A DNA stretch of 46,889 nt from an uncultured Faecalibacterium sp. (GCA_934525845.1 CAKSZS010000015.1:1-46889), one strand, 5' to 3'. Shown: positions 1 to 7,348, numbered from the stretch's first letter. A program made the numbers and translations. The notes: a model not told the origin generated them from the sequence alone.

Positions 1-112
1 CGGCTGGCCGATGCTGTTCGAATCCACCCGCATTTGTGAGTTTCACGTTTGCACAAAAGAAAAGCTCCCGTGTATCTTTACACAGGAGCTTTTTTCATGG
101 GCGCGGGTGGAT
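1..112. repeat. Left copy of a 112-bp tRNA-Tyr-flanking repeat
   Basis: Positions 1-112 match 171-282 with only two differences seen (78 T/C and 85 G/A), a 170-bp period. The copy holds the 3' tail of tRNA-Tyr and its terminator hairpin on the minus strand. It diverges after position 112, so the rest of the tRNA is missing. It may extend left of the window. Confidence 0.85.
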
Positions 113-130
113 ATCGCGAGCCGCGCATCT

Positions 131-155
131 AAAAAAGCCCCACTGGGGCTTTTTT
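131..155. terminator. Perfect bidirectional terminator hairpin
   Basis: An 11-bp perfect stem (131-141 with 145-155) with a 3-nt loop has A and T tracts on its outer sides, so it can terminate on either strand. It lies between the two 112-bp copies and follows the truncated tRNA tail. Confidence 0.8.
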
Positions 156-170
156 GCCAGCCGGACTGTA

Positions 171-282
171 CGGCTGGCCGATGCTGTTCGAATCCACCCG
201 CATTTGTGAGTTTCACGTTTGCACAAAAGAAAAGCTCCCGTGTATCTCTACACAAGAGCTTTTTTCATGGGCGCGGGTGGAT
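171..282. repeat. Right copy of the 112-bp repeat
   Basis: This is the second copy of the unit at 1-112. Its right end runs into the intact tRNA-Tyr at 268-349. The copy also carries the sequence TTCGAATCCACCCGC on the plus strand near 188-202, which equals the T-loop/acceptor side of the tRNA but in the opposite orientation, so the unit contains direct and inverted tRNA-derived pieces. Confidence 0.85.
225..265 (-). terminator. Terminator of tRNA-Tyr
   Basis: On the minus strand GAGCT and AGCTC arms around TGTGTA/TACACG form a hairpin followed by TTTTC, directly 3' of the tRNA. The same hairpin is duplicated near 55-95. Confidence 0.75.
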
Positions 283-349
283 TCGAACCACCGAAGCTGA
301 AAGCAGCAGATTTACAGTCTGTCCCCATTGGCCACTCGGGAACACGCCC
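268..349 (-). tRNA. tRNA-Tyr (GTA anticodon)
   Basis: This is an intact class II tRNA read on the minus strand. The acceptor stem GGGCGTG (5', 343-349) pairs with CGCGCCC (3', 269-275) through one G-U pair. The anticodon loop contains CTGTAAA, giving anticodon GTA. A long variable arm follows, and the T arm GGTGG-TTCGAAT-CCACC pairs perfectly. The discriminator is A at 268 and CCA is not encoded. A terminator follows at 225-265 and a promoter precedes it at 389-417. Its 3' end is duplicated in the flanking repeats, which is typical of sites used by integrases, although no integrase is in view. Confidence 0.93.
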
Positions 350-388
350 ATATTCAATTGTTGTGCATCCGTGCCGGACGACTCGTTT

Positions 389-417
389 ATTTTAGCATGA
401 GAAGCGGGATTTGTCAA
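389..417 (-). promoter_or_regulatory. Promoter of tRNA-Tyr
   Basis: On the minus strand TTGACA (412-417), a 17-bp spacer and TAAAAT (389-394) form a near-consensus sigma-A promoter about 40 nt upstream of the tRNA 5' end. Confidence 0.8.
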
Positions 418-523
418 CTGCTTTTTTTGAATTTATAAGAGAAAAATGAAACCGCCCGGATGGGTGGAGAGAAGCGCAGCACACACAGTGCGGGGCCGCG
501 GAAAAAAGCCCTGTTTTCCGGCA

Positions 524-575
524 AAACAAAAACGCCCCGCAGAAAAGCCCGGGAGGACCGGACATCTGCAGGGCG
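524..575 (-). terminator. Terminator of the Ser/Ala lipoprotein gene
   Basis: On the minus strand CGCCCTGCAG (566-575) pairs with CTGCGGGGCG (533-542) over 10 bp including one G-U pair. It is followed by TTTTTGTTTT, about 70 nt after the stop at 648. The rest of 350-648 holds no gene that I can support. Confidence 0.75.
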
Positions 576-647
576 GTGCAATGTCAATGTACGTTCAGCC
601 GTATGTACAGGTGTTGTGCTGCACCAAAGGCAGGGTCAGGAGACCGC

Positions 648-902
648 TCAGGCTGCAACGCTGCTTGCGGCAGCCTCGGAAACAGCAGACTCGGAAGCGA
701 CTTCGGAAGTTGCCTCAGAAGAAGAAACCTCGGACTCGACCTCAGAAGAAGCGGCCTCGGAAGATGCAGCTTCCGAAGAAGCAGCAACGGAGGAAGCAGC
801 CTCAGAAGAGGAAGCGGCGGTGGAAGAAGCAGCGGAGCTGCCGCAGGCAACCATGCTCACAGCCAGAGCGCAGACAACGGCGATCTTAACAAACTTTTTC
901 AT
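648..902 (-). CDS. Short Ser/Ala/Glu-rich lipoprotein without a globular domain
   Basis: This encodes 84 residues. The ATG at 900-902 was chosen over an upstream TTG because AAAGGA lies 9 nt ahead of it. Residues 1-20 are a lipoprotein signal peptide (MKK, a hydrophobic stretch, then the lipobox VACG), so the product should be exported and lipid-anchored. Everything after the lipobox is low-complexity repeats of SSEAAS/SSEVES type. The linker resembles those after the lipobox of the binding proteins at 35387 and 46546, but no ligand-binding domain follows and the stop sits just before a terminator. It may be a genuine surface tether or the remnant of a larger binding protein. It has its own promoter (970-997) and terminator, so it is probably a real unit. 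The function is unknown. Confidence 0.65.
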   Translation of the reverse strand: MKKFVKIAVVCALAVSMVACGSSAASSTAASSSEAASSVAASSEAASSEAASSEVESEVSSSEATSEVASESAVSEAAASSVAA

Positions 903-969
903 AATATATGATCCTTTCAATATACAAGAAATTCCGGCCGGAGATCAGAACTTCCGGTCGCAAGAACTT

Positions 970-997
970 ATTATACTCAAAATTTTCGATTTTGCAA
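970..997 (-). promoter_or_regulatory. Promoter of the Ser/Ala lipoprotein
   Basis: On the minus strand TTGCAA (992-997), a 16-bp spacer and TATAAT (970-975) are followed by a roughly 70-nt leader to the ATG. Confidence 0.7.
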
Positions 998-1069
998 GTG
1001 CAAGTTGCTGAAAAAAATAGGAAAAAATTGTGAAAAATGCAGAGATGAGAAGAACATCTCCGGCCTAGA

Positions 1070-1098
1070 TTGAAAAAATGGACCGTGCATGATATGAT
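1070..1098 (+). promoter_or_regulatory. Promoter of the Hpt gene
   Basis: TTGAAA (1070-1075), a 17-bp spacer and TATGAT (1093-1098) lie 72 nt ahead of the start codon at 1170. The promoter is divergent from the one at 970-997. Confidence 0.65.
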
Positions 1099-1169
1099 TT
1101 TTCTGAAAGAAAGAATGTGTGCGGCTTCTGCACACAAAACCGGAAATGATAAAAAAAGAAAGGTCGGTC

Positions 1170-1523
1170 ATGGCCATGACAACCCGAGAATGCTATGCAC
1201 AGATGGGCGCAGATTACGATGAGGTGCTGAACCGTTTGTACAGCGAAGAAATGATCCACAGGTTTGCACTGCTGTTTCTGAAGGATGACAGTTTCCAGAA
1301 CCTGAAAACACAGTTGGCGGCGCAGAACGTGAAGGAAGCTTTCCGGGCCGCACACACCCTGAAGGGCGTCTGCCAGAATCTGGGCTTCGGCAATCTGTAT
1401 GCGCCCACTTACGACCTGACCGAGACCCTGCGGGCCGGCAAGCTGGAAGGCACGGCAGAGCAGTTTGCCAAGGTGGAAGAAGAATATCAGCGCACGGTCC
1501 AGGCCATTCAGGCGATGGACTGA
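1170..1523 (+). CDS. Hpt (histidine phosphotransfer) domain protein
   Basis: This 117-residue protein is almost entirely one Hpt domain. The motif AAHTLKGVCQNLGF near residues 55-70 contains the phospho-accepting His followed by L-K-G, as in ArcB/CheA-type Hpt domains. Such proteins pass phosphate between a histidine kinase and a response regulator. No kinase or regulator gene is adjacent, so the partners are unknown. The ATG at 1170 was chosen because AAAGG lies 9 nt upstream; an in-frame ATG follows at 1176. The gene is monocistronic, between its own promoter and a shared terminator. The family assignment is firm and the pathway is not. Confidence 0.85.
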   Translation: MAMTTRECYAQMGADYDEVLNRLYSEEMIHRFALLFLKDDSFQNLKTQLAAQNVKEAFRAAHTLKGVCQNLGFGNLYAPTYDLTETLRAGKLEGTAEQFAKVEEEYQRTVQAIQAMD

Positions 1524-1543
1524 GCCGGGCACACAAAACAAAA

Positions 1544-1590
1544 CGGTGCGGCATCCGGTTCCCGGAAGGGAAGGATGCCGCACCGCTTTT
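1544..1590. terminator. Shared bidirectional terminator
   Basis: CGGTGCGGCATCC (1544-1556) pairs with GGATGCCGCACCG (1573-1585), a 13-bp perfect stem with A-rich and T-rich flanks. It ends both the Hpt gene and the convergent symporter gene. Confidence 0.85.
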
Positions 1591-1594
1591 GTGC

Positions 1595-2977
1595 TTATTG
1601 AAGCTTTTTTCGCTTCTCGTAATCGTTCAGGGCGCGGAGGGCTTCCGGCGCAAGGAAGACCAGCGCGATCATGTTGAAGATGGTCATCAGGCCGATGCCC
1701 ACATCGCCCAGATCCCACACCACCGTGTACGCCTGAGTGCCGCCCATCAGCAGCATGACAAGGGCAAGGAGCTTATACAGGGTCTGGCTCCACCAGTTGT
1801 CGCCGCACAGGTAGGCCACATTGCAGCGGGCGTAGTACAGCACGCCCAGGAAGGTGGAAAAGCTGAACAGTGCCAGAATGACTGCGATGAATACAGTGCC
1901 GAAGCCGCCCAGGTGGTACTGCATGGCCGCTTGCAGCAGGTCCATGCCGGCCAGCCCGGCGGTGCGCTCCTGCGGCACCAGTAGCATCAGAAAAGCGGTG
2001 CAGCTGCAGATGATAATGGTATCGATGAGCACGCCCAGCGCCTGCACAAAGCCCATCTTGACCGGGTCATCGCACTCTGCAGCGGCAGCCGCGCAGGGGG
2101 CACTGCCGCTTCCGGCTTCGTTGGAGAACAGGCCGCGCTTGACGCCGTTCATCAGGACGGCACCAAAACCACCGGCAGCGGCCTGCCGTAGGCCAAAGGC
2201 TTCGGAGAAGATGCGGCCCAGCACGGCGGGCAGCTGACGGAAGTTGAACACCACGATGCCCACCGTAATGACGAAGTAACACACCGCCATGATGGGAACG
2301 ATGAGGTCCAGGCTTTTCACGGTCGCATTTCTGCGCAGGACGATGACCGCCGCCAGTGCGGTGAGCACCAGAGTCGTGGCCAGCGGCGGGATGTGGAACG
2401 CGTTCTGAAAGGCCGAGCTGACCGAGTTGGAAATGACCTGGCTGATGCCGCACCAGCAGATGAGGCCGGACACCGCGAACAGTGCGGCCAGTACGGAACG
2501 CTTGAGCTTTTTGTGCCGTTTGCGTTCAGCCAAGATGTGAAGGTAATAAGCCGGGCCGCCGCGCCAGCCGCCGTACAGCGGGTCCGGCTGACGATATTTC
2601 TGGGCCAGGGTGGATTCGATGAACGAGGTGGATGCGCCCAGCAGCGCTGTGACCCACATCCAGAACACAGCTCCGGCACCACCGGCGGACACTGCCGCGA
2701 CCACACCCACCAGATTGCCCATGCCCACGCGGGTGGCGGTGGAGATGACCAGCGTCTGGAAGGAGGAAAGTCCTTCCTTTTTGTCGTTTTTCTCGCAGAC
2801 GGCGGCGATCATATCCCGGAACAGCCGCACCGGCAGCAGGCGGGTCTGGAAGGTGAACCAGATCCCGGCGGTGAACAGCAGCACCACCATCAGCGAGATG
2901 CCGATGCCGCCGCCCAGCGGAAGGGTGAACAGATCGCCCCAGAGCAGGCGATAGGCGGTTTCAATGAGTTGGATCAA
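1595..2977 (-). CDS. Alanine/glycine:cation symporter (AGCS family)
   Basis: This is a predicted 460-residue integral membrane protein. It has many hydrophobic segments and AGCS signatures, including the GTRVGMGNLVGV-like stretch (seen as TRVGMGNLVGVVAAV) and NEAGSGSAP after KRGLFS. Members import alanine or glycine with Na+. I chose a TTG start at 2975-2977: AGGAGG lies 9 nt upstream, and the residues that follow (IQLIETAYRLLWG) look like a normal AGCS N terminus. The longer in-frame extension has no membrane or family character. The promoter is at 3023-3051 and the gene is monocistronic. Substrate is by family only. Confidence 0.9.
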   Translation of the reverse strand: MIQLIETAYRLLWGDLFTLPLGGGIGISLMVVLLFTAGIWFTFQTRLLPVRLFRDMIAAVCEKNDKKEGLSSFQTLVISTATRVGMGNLVGVVAAVSAGGAGAVFWMWVTALLGASTSFIESTLAQKYRQPDPLYGGWRGGPAYYLHILAERKRHKKLKRSVLAALFAVSGLICWCGISQVISNSVSSAFQNAFHIPPLATTLVLTALAAVIVLRRNATVKSLDLIVPIMAVCYFVITVGIVVFNFRQLPAVLGRIFSEAFGLRQAAAGGFGAVLMNGVKRGLFSNEAGSGSAPCAAAAAECDDPVKMGFVQALGVLIDTIIICSCTAFLMLLVPQERTAGLAGMDLLQAAMQYHLGGFGTVFIAVILALFSFSTFLGVLYYARCNVAYLCGDNWWSQTLYKLLALVMLLMGGTQAYTVVWDLGDVGIGLMTIFNMIALVFLAPEALRALNDYEKRKKLQ

Positions 2978-3022
2978 CGGCAGATTCCTCCTGTACGTTG
3001 TGGGTGAACAGTCAATGACTTT

Positions 3023-3051
3023 AGTATAGTACAGAACAGAAGAATTGTAAA
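3023..3051 (-). promoter_or_regulatory. Promoter of the AGCS symporter
   Basis: On the minus strand TTTACA (3046-3051), a 17-bp spacer and TATACT (3023-3028) form a strong sigma-A promoter 46 nt upstream of the TTG start. Confidence 0.8.
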
Positions 3052-3112
3052 ACCGAAAATATTGATGGAAAGGATTGATAGAACCGGACGCAGGGCGGCG
3101 GCAGCGTGTCGG

Positions 3113-3152
3113 AATAAGAAAAGCCGCCCGGCGCGCAAAAGCCGGACGGCGG
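3113..3152 (-). terminator. Terminator of the thi operon
   Basis: On the minus strand CCGCCGTCCGGC pairs with GCCGGGCGGC and is followed by TTTTCTTATT, 38 nt after the thiE stop codon. Confidence 0.8.
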
Positions 3153-3189
3153 AGGAAGAACGCATACCGCGTTCGGGAATGACGAAGAC

Positions 3190-3825
3190 TCAGATGATCT
3201 GCTCGGACAGGGCTTTCAGCTCTTTGCACTCGGACTCGATGTCCTCAGCGGCAAAGATGGCGCTGACCAGTGCCACGCCGTCCACGCCGGTGCCCTTCAG
3301 CTGAAGGATGTTTTCCTTGTGGATGCCGCCGATGGCGACCACCGGCACGTCCACGGCATTGCAGATGTCAATGAGGGTCTGCCGGGGCAGGACATCCACA
3401 TCCGTTTTGGTGTTGGTGGCGAACACCGCTCCCACGCCCAGGCAGTCGGCACCATGGGCCACGGCCTTTTTGGCTTCCTCGACCGTGTGGGCAGAAACGC
3501 CGATCATCATGCCGTCGCCCACGCGCTGGCGCACCTGGGCGGCTTCCATGTCGCTCTGGCCGACGTGCACGCCCTCGGCATGGCACTGGATGGCGACGTC
3601 CACATTGTCGTTGATGAACAGCGGCACGCCGTAACGCTGGCACAGGGCGTGGATCTCCATGGCTTCCTGCAGGAAATCGGCATCGCCCAGATGCTTTTCT
3701 CGCAGCTGGACGCAGGTGGCACCGCCCTTCAGGGCGCTCTCCACCTGTTCGTACAAGGTCTGCTTGCCCACCCACGCACGGTCGGTGACGGCATACAGCA
3801 GCATAGTGTGCTTATCGCACTTCAT
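3190..3825 (-). CDS. thiE: Thiamine-phosphate synthase
   Basis: ThiE joins HMP pyrophosphate and thiazole phosphate to make thiamine phosphate in the cytoplasm. The 211-residue product shows the full family pattern: VQLREK, then FINDNVDVA, HVGQSD, GVSAHT, GAVFATNTK and VVAIGGI near the C terminus, all typical phosphate and pyrimidine binding loops of this TIM barrel. The ATG at 3823-3825 is preferred over an upstream TTG because AGAAGGTG lies 6 nt ahead of it. It then overlaps the end of thiM by 14 nt, which implies translational coupling. It is the last gene of the thiW-thiM-thiE operon and is controlled by the TPP riboswitch at 5450-5542. Confidence 0.95.
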   Translation of the reverse strand: MKCDKHTMLLYAVTDRAWVGKQTLYEQVESALKGGATCVQLREKHLGDADFLQEAMEIHALCQRYGVPLFINDNVDVAIQCHAEGVHVGQSDMEAAQVRQRVGDGMMIGVSAHTVEEAKKAVAHGADCLGVGAVFATNTKTDVDVLPRQTLIDICNAVDVPVVAIGGIHKENILQLKGTGVDGVALVSAIFAAEDIESECKELKALSEQII

Positions 3826-4633
3826 AATTGGCACCTTCTTCAAGCTGTTCCGGCGTCATGTTGTAAATGGCGTCGATGATGTAATTGCGGTAGGACGAAT
3901 TGCCGTCCAGCGGGGTCAGGCGCTGGTGCGCGATCTCGCCGGCCAGGCCCATGGCGCAGACGGCGGCGGCAGCGGCCTCCAGCGTGTTGTCCGGATTGGC
4001 CGTGACAAAAGCGGCGGTCAGCGCGGACAACTGACAGCCGGTGCCGGTGATGCTGCTCATCATGGCGTGACCGTTGCGGATGCAGTATGCTTTGTCCGCG
4101 TCGGCCACGATGTCGATGGCGCCGGTGATGGCGATGACCGAACCGGTCCGGGCGGCGAAGGCCTTGGCAAAGGCCACGGCGCTGTCCAGATTTTCTTCGG
4201 TCACCTTGTCCGCCACATCGGCGTCCACGCCCTTGGTGGTGCCTGCGCCGGAAGCCAGGGTCTTGATCTCCGAAATGTTGCCGCGGATGACCGCGAACTG
4301 TACTTCCCGCAGCAGACGATAAGCGGTGTCGGTACGCAGCTGGGAAGCGCCTGCGCCCACAGGGTCCAGCACCACCGGATGTCCCAGCAGGTTGGCCTTT
4401 TTGCCGGCCAGCAGCATGGATGTGATGGTGCGGCTGTTCAGGGTGCCGATGTTGATGTTCAGGCCCCCGCAGATGGTGGTGATGTCCTCCACCTCGGCGG
4501 CATCGTCGGCCATGATGGGAGAAGCCCCGCAGGCCAGCACCATGTTGGCGCAGTCGTTCACCGTGACGTAGTTGGTGATGTTGTGGATGAGGGGGCAGGT
4601 CTTGCGGACGTTTTCAAAGCAGGTTTTCAACAT
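3812..4633 (-). CDS. thiM: Hydroxyethylthiazole kinase
   Basis: ThiM phosphorylates salvaged hydroxyethylthiazole, the substrate for ThiE encoded next to it. The 273-residue protein begins with the family signature PLIHNITNYVTVNDCANM, contains PVVLDPVGAGAS in the middle, and the anion-hole/catalytic Cys motif ITGTGCQLSA near residue 195. The ATG at 4631-4633 has GGAGG 9 nt upstream; a GTG two codons earlier lies too close to the same site. Together with ThiW this gives a thiazole uptake and rescue route. No de novo thiazole genes (thiG, thiS, thiH) and no thiD are in the window. Confidence 0.95.
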   Translation of the reverse strand: MLKTCFENVRKTCPLIHNITNYVTVNDCANMVLACGASPIMADDAAEVEDITTICGGLNINIGTLNSRTITSMLLAGKKANLLGHPVVLDPVGAGASQLRTDTAYRLLREVQFAVIRGNISEIKTLASGAGTTKGVDADVADKVTEENLDSAVAFAKAFAARTGSVIAITGAIDIVADADKAYCIRNGHAMMSSITGTGCQLSALTAAFVTANPDNTLEAAAAAVCAMGLAGEIAHQRLTPLDGNSSYRNYIIDAIYNMTPEQLEEGANYEVR

Positions 4634-4648
4634 TTTCACGCACCTCCG

Positions 4649-5164
4649 TTAAGACAGGCTGGACTGCATGGACCGCAGAGCACCGGCGCGCTGCAGGCTG
4701 AACACCAGCACCCCGGCGATGACAGCGCCCACGGCCGTGGAGATGAGGAAAGGCACGATGTAGGCATAGAACGCGATGTCGCCGGCGCTCTTGCCCATCA
4801 GGAAGATGGCCACCGGGTAGGCGCACAGACCGCCCAGCACACTGGTGCCGAACACCTCGCCCGCCAGGGTGGCCAGGATGTTCTTGGTCTTGTGGTAGAC
4901 CAGGCCGCACAGCAGGGCACCGAACATACTGCCCGGGAAGGCCATCAGGCTGCCCAGACCCAGCAGGTTGCGCAGAAGGGAAGCCGCAAAGGCCACGCCC
5001 AGCCCCCACCAGGGGCCAAGCAGCACGGCGCACAGCACGTTGACCATGTGCTGCACCGGCGCACACTTGCTGCCGAACATCGGGAAGCTGAATACGCTGC
5101 CCACCACGCAGAGGGCGCAGAACATACCGGCCAGAGCCAGTTTTTTCACGGAACCATTTTTCAT
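4649..5164 (-). CDS. thiW: ThiW, substrate-binding subunit (S component) of an ECF transporter
   Basis: This 171-residue membrane protein starts MKNGSVKKLALAGMFCALC and has about five or six hydrophobic segments. Family-like stretches include FPMFGSKCAPVQHMVNVL and GLGSLMAFPGSMFGALLCG. ThiW is the S component thought to bring in the thiazole precursor, using an energy-coupling module (EcfA/A'/T) encoded elsewhere. The start at 5162-5164 has AAGGAG about 10 nt upstream; the frame is open further upstream, but that part is non-hydrophobic and overlaps the leader. It lies 15 nt ahead of thiM and is the first gene after the TPP riboswitch. The substrate follows from family and operon context. Confidence 0.9.
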   Translation of the reverse strand: MKNGSVKKLALAGMFCALCVVGSVFSFPMFGSKCAPVQHMVNVLCAVLLGPWWGLGVAFAASLLRNLLGLGSLMAFPGSMFGALLCGLVYHKTKNILATLAGEVFGTSVLGGLCAYPVAIFLMGKSAGDIAFYAYIVPFLISTAVGAVIAGVLVFSLQRAGALRSMQSSLS

Positions 5165-5399
5165 ACGGGACAAACTCCTTTCCAAATGACGGAAACGGCT
5201 GACGGACAGCTGCTTCCTGCAATGGGGCAATGTTTCCCAAAACGGACGCACTGCCCCCAATGAAGCGGTCGAGGCTTGCTGGCCTCCTCTCACGCCGGAA
5301 CACGGCTTCCCATCGCTGTCGTCTTCCAAGCCCAGGGCGCTCCCCCTCGGCCCGCCGCCCGCAAAGGCGGAATCCTCCTTGCTGAAAAAATGCGGCAAA
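5165..5399 (-). other. Leader between riboswitch terminator and thiW
   Basis: About 235 nt lie between the terminator hairpin and thiW. The region is GC-rich and remains open in the thiW frame, but it has no recognisable domain or ribosome binding site for a longer product. I see no other RNA motif in it. Confidence 0.4.
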
Positions 5400-5432
5400 C
5401 AAAAACAGGAGAAGCCTGCGCGGCTCCTCCTG
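5399..5432 (-). terminator. Riboswitch-controlled terminator
   Basis: On the minus strand CAGGAGGAGCC pairs with GGCTTCTCCTG (5406-5432) and is followed by TTTTTGTTT. It sits about 20 nt downstream of the TPP aptamer, in the place expected for the expression platform of a transcription-attenuating riboswitch. Confidence 0.8.
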
Positions 5433-5449
5433 CAAAAAATCATGGAAAT

Positions 5450-5542
5450 GACTTCCTACGGCGGCATTATCCGCATCAGGTAAAAAGGGTCGAAGTTCGG
5501 GTACTTCCTCTCAGCCTGCGTTACAAGCTCCCCTGTAGTTGA
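5450..5542 (-). promoter_or_regulatory. TPP riboswitch (THI box)
   Basis: The minus strand reads ACAGGGGAGC, then GGCTGAGAGGAAGTACCC, then GACCCTTTTACCTGATGC, then GGATAATGCCGCCGTAGGAA. These are the conserved THI-box blocks in order: the GGGG helix, CTGAGA, ACCC/GACCC, ACCTGAT and GGATAATGCC-GCGTAGG. When TPP binds, the downstream hairpin should terminate transcription and shut off thiazole uptake and rescue. Confidence 0.97.
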
Positions 5543-5552
5543 TTGTAGTCGT

Positions 5553-5581
5553 ATTCTACACCCATTGCGCTGAAATTGCAA
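5553..5581 (-). promoter_or_regulatory. Promoter of the thi operon
   Basis: On the minus strand TTGCAA (5576-5581), a 17-bp spacer and TAGAAT (5553-5558) lie immediately upstream of the TPP aptamer and 7 bp past the def stop codon. Confidence 0.75.
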
Positions 5582-5587
5582 GGGGCA

Positions 5588-5998
5588 TCAGATCAGAATG
5601 CCGTCGCAATGGTCGATCTCGTGCTGAATGATCTGGGCGGTCCAGCCGGAAAAAGTCTGGATGCGCGGCTTGCCGTCGGCGGTCTCGTACTGCACCTTGA
5701 TCTTCTGCCAGCGTTTGGTTTTGCGGGTGCCCTCCAGGGAGAGACAGCCCTCTTCCGCCTCATACGGGCCGGACTTTTTCAGGATGACCGGGTTGAACAG
5801 CACCCGGTAGCCGTCTTCAGTCTCCACCGCGATGATGCGCTTGGACACGCCGATCATATTCGCAGCCATGCCCACACAGCCGTCTGCATGGGCAGTCAGG
5901 GTCTCCAGCAGATCACGGGCAACATCGGCGTCTTCCGGCGCGGCGGGAGCGGATCTCTGGGCCAAAAACAGGGGGTCGTGGTTGATGGGACGGATCAT
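5588..5998 (-). CDS. def: Peptide deformylase, atypical motif 1
   Basis: This 136-residue protein should remove the formyl group from nascent N-terminal Met. Motif 2 EEGCLS (metal ligand Cys85) and motif 3 QHEIDH (His126, Glu127, His130) are intact. Motif 1, normally G-x-G-x-A-A-x-Q, reads GMAANMIG (43-50), so the oxyanion-stabilising Gln is Met48. Similar short deformylases with AANMIG are, as I recall, found in other Clostridia and streptococci; activity is therefore likely but may differ. GAGG lies 8 nt before the ATG. The gene is 28 nt downstream of brnQ and probably cotranscribed with it. Confidence 0.85.
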   Translation of the reverse strand: MIRPINHDPLFLAQRSAPAAPEDADVARDLLETLTAHADGCVGMAANMIGVSKRIIAVETEDGYRVLFNPVILKKSGPYEAEEGCLSLEGTRKTKRWQKIKVQYETADGKPRIQTFSGWTAQIIQHEIDHCDGILI

Positions 5999-6026
5999 AA
6001 AAAATACCTCGTTTGCAGGAAGAACG

Positions 6027-7295
6027 TTATCGGTCGATCAGAAAGCCGAGCAGCAGGCCGGCAGCTGCAGGCAGCACCCAGCCGAAGCCGACCTCCGCGA
6101 AGGGAAGCGCGTTTGCCAGCACAGAGAGCGGGCCGAGGGGCAGGGCGGCGGCGATGCTCTGCAGCGCGGTCAGGAAGATGCACAGCGGATAGATCCGCGG
6201 CCGGTTTTCCAGCCCGGGCAGATAAGACAGCAGGATCAGCACGATGGCGATGGGGTACAGAGCGTTGAGCACCGGCGTGGACAGGCCGATGATGGCAGCC
6301 AGACCCAGGTTTGAGACCAGAATACTGACCCCGGCGAAGAAAGCGGCAAGAACCGGGTAGGGGATGCGGGGCAGCAGGCTGTGGAAATACTGCCCCACGC
6401 AGGCGATGAGTCCGACACAGGTGTTGAAGCAGGCAATGACGAAGATGGCTGCGATCAGCACAAGACCGGCTTGGCCGAACAGGTTTCCGGCCAACGCGGT
6501 GAGAACGTCAGCGCCGGTGGACAGGCCGGGAACGGCGGCACCGGTCAGGGCGCCGGCATGACCCAGCATGGCATAGACGGCCAGAAGGAGCGCTCCGGCG
6601 AGAAAACCGGCCCGGACGGCACCCTGCTCAACGGCGCTTTCCTGCGCAATGCCCCGGGCACGGATGTTCAGTGCAATGACGGCGCCAAAGTTCAGACCGG
6701 CCAGGGTGTCCATGGTCTGATACCCGTAGAGGATGCCCTGCACAGCGGGCAGGGAAGCATAGAGGTCACTGGGGGCACCGTAGTGTGCGGCAGGAGGATG
6801 GAGAAGACACCCGGCAAAGAGAATGCAGATGAGCAGGATCAGGCAGGGACAGAGAATGCGGCCCAGCCGGTCGGTGAGCTTTTCCGGATGCAGCGCCACC
6901 AGAAAAGCGGCAGCGAAAAACAGGAAGGAATAGCCCAGCTGCAAACGGGGCGAGCTGCCGACCAGCGGTGCCAGCATGGCAAACGATGTACTGGCGGTGC
7001 GGGGGATGGCCAGGCAGGGGCCGATGGACAGATAGACCAGAATGGTGAACACAAAGGCAAAGGCCGGATGCACCCGGCGGGCCAGCGGTTCAAGTCCGCC
7101 GGCCCGTGCCACAGCGACAACGCCCGCGATGGGCAGGCCGATGGCGCTGACGGCCAGCCCGGCGAAAGCGGCCCACAGATGTGAGCCGGCCTGTGCGCCG
7201 AGGTGCGGTGGGAAAATCAGGTTGCCTGCCCCGAAAAACATGGAAAACAGGGTGAAGCCGACCAGCAGGAGGTTTTTGCCGGAAAGTTTTTGCAT
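6027..7295 (-). CDS. brnQ: Branched-chain amino acid transporter (LIVCS family)
   Basis: This 422-residue membrane carrier starts MQKLSGKNLLLVGFTLFSMF and continues with FGAGNLIFPPHLG, the diagnostic N-terminal motif of BrnQ. It has about 12 hydrophobic segments and the stretch GPCLAIPRTASTSF. BrnQ proteins take up Leu, Ile and Val with Na+ or H+. The ATG at 7293-7295 has GAGG 8 nt upstream. It is the first gene of a brnQ-def unit driven by the promoter at 7349-7377. The length is normal. No leucine- or T-box-type leader is visible. Confidence 0.92.
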   Translation of the reverse strand: MQKLSGKNLLLVGFTLFSMFFGAGNLIFPPHLGAQAGSHLWAAFAGLAVSAIGLPIAGVVAVARAGGLEPLARRVHPAFAFVFTILVYLSIGPCLAIPRTASTSFAMLAPLVGSSPRLQLGYSFLFFAAAFLVALHPEKLTDRLGRILCPCLILLICILFAGCLLHPPAAHYGAPSDLYASLPAVQGILYGYQTMDTLAGLNFGAVIALNIRARGIAQESAVEQGAVRAGFLAGALLLAVYAMLGHAGALTGAAVPGLSTGADVLTALAGNLFGQAGLVLIAAIFVIACFNTCVGLIACVGQYFHSLLPRIPYPVLAAFFAGVSILVSNLGLAAIIGLSTPVLNALYPIAIVLILLSYLPGLENRPRIYPLCIFLTALQSIAAALPLGPLSVLANALPFAEVGFGWVLPAAAGLLLGFLIDR

Positions 7296-7348
7296 GAAAA
7301 AGTCCTCTTTTCTGCGCCATCCGGAAAGAGATATGCGCGGATAAATCC

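Noticed and set aside
188..202. A second tRNA on the plus strand at the TTCGAATCCACCC word
   Set aside because: The T stem does not pair (TGCTG against CCACC) and no D arm or anticodon arm precedes it.
460..1011. Ser/Glu-rich frame on the plus strand over the lipoprotein gene
   Set aside because: It has no ribosome binding site, and the minus-strand frame has a signal peptide, lipobox, promoter and terminator.
2978..3229. Longer N terminus for the AGCS symporter
   Set aside because: The extension has no family or membrane character and crosses the gene's own strong promoter; the TTG at 2977 has a proper ribosome binding site.
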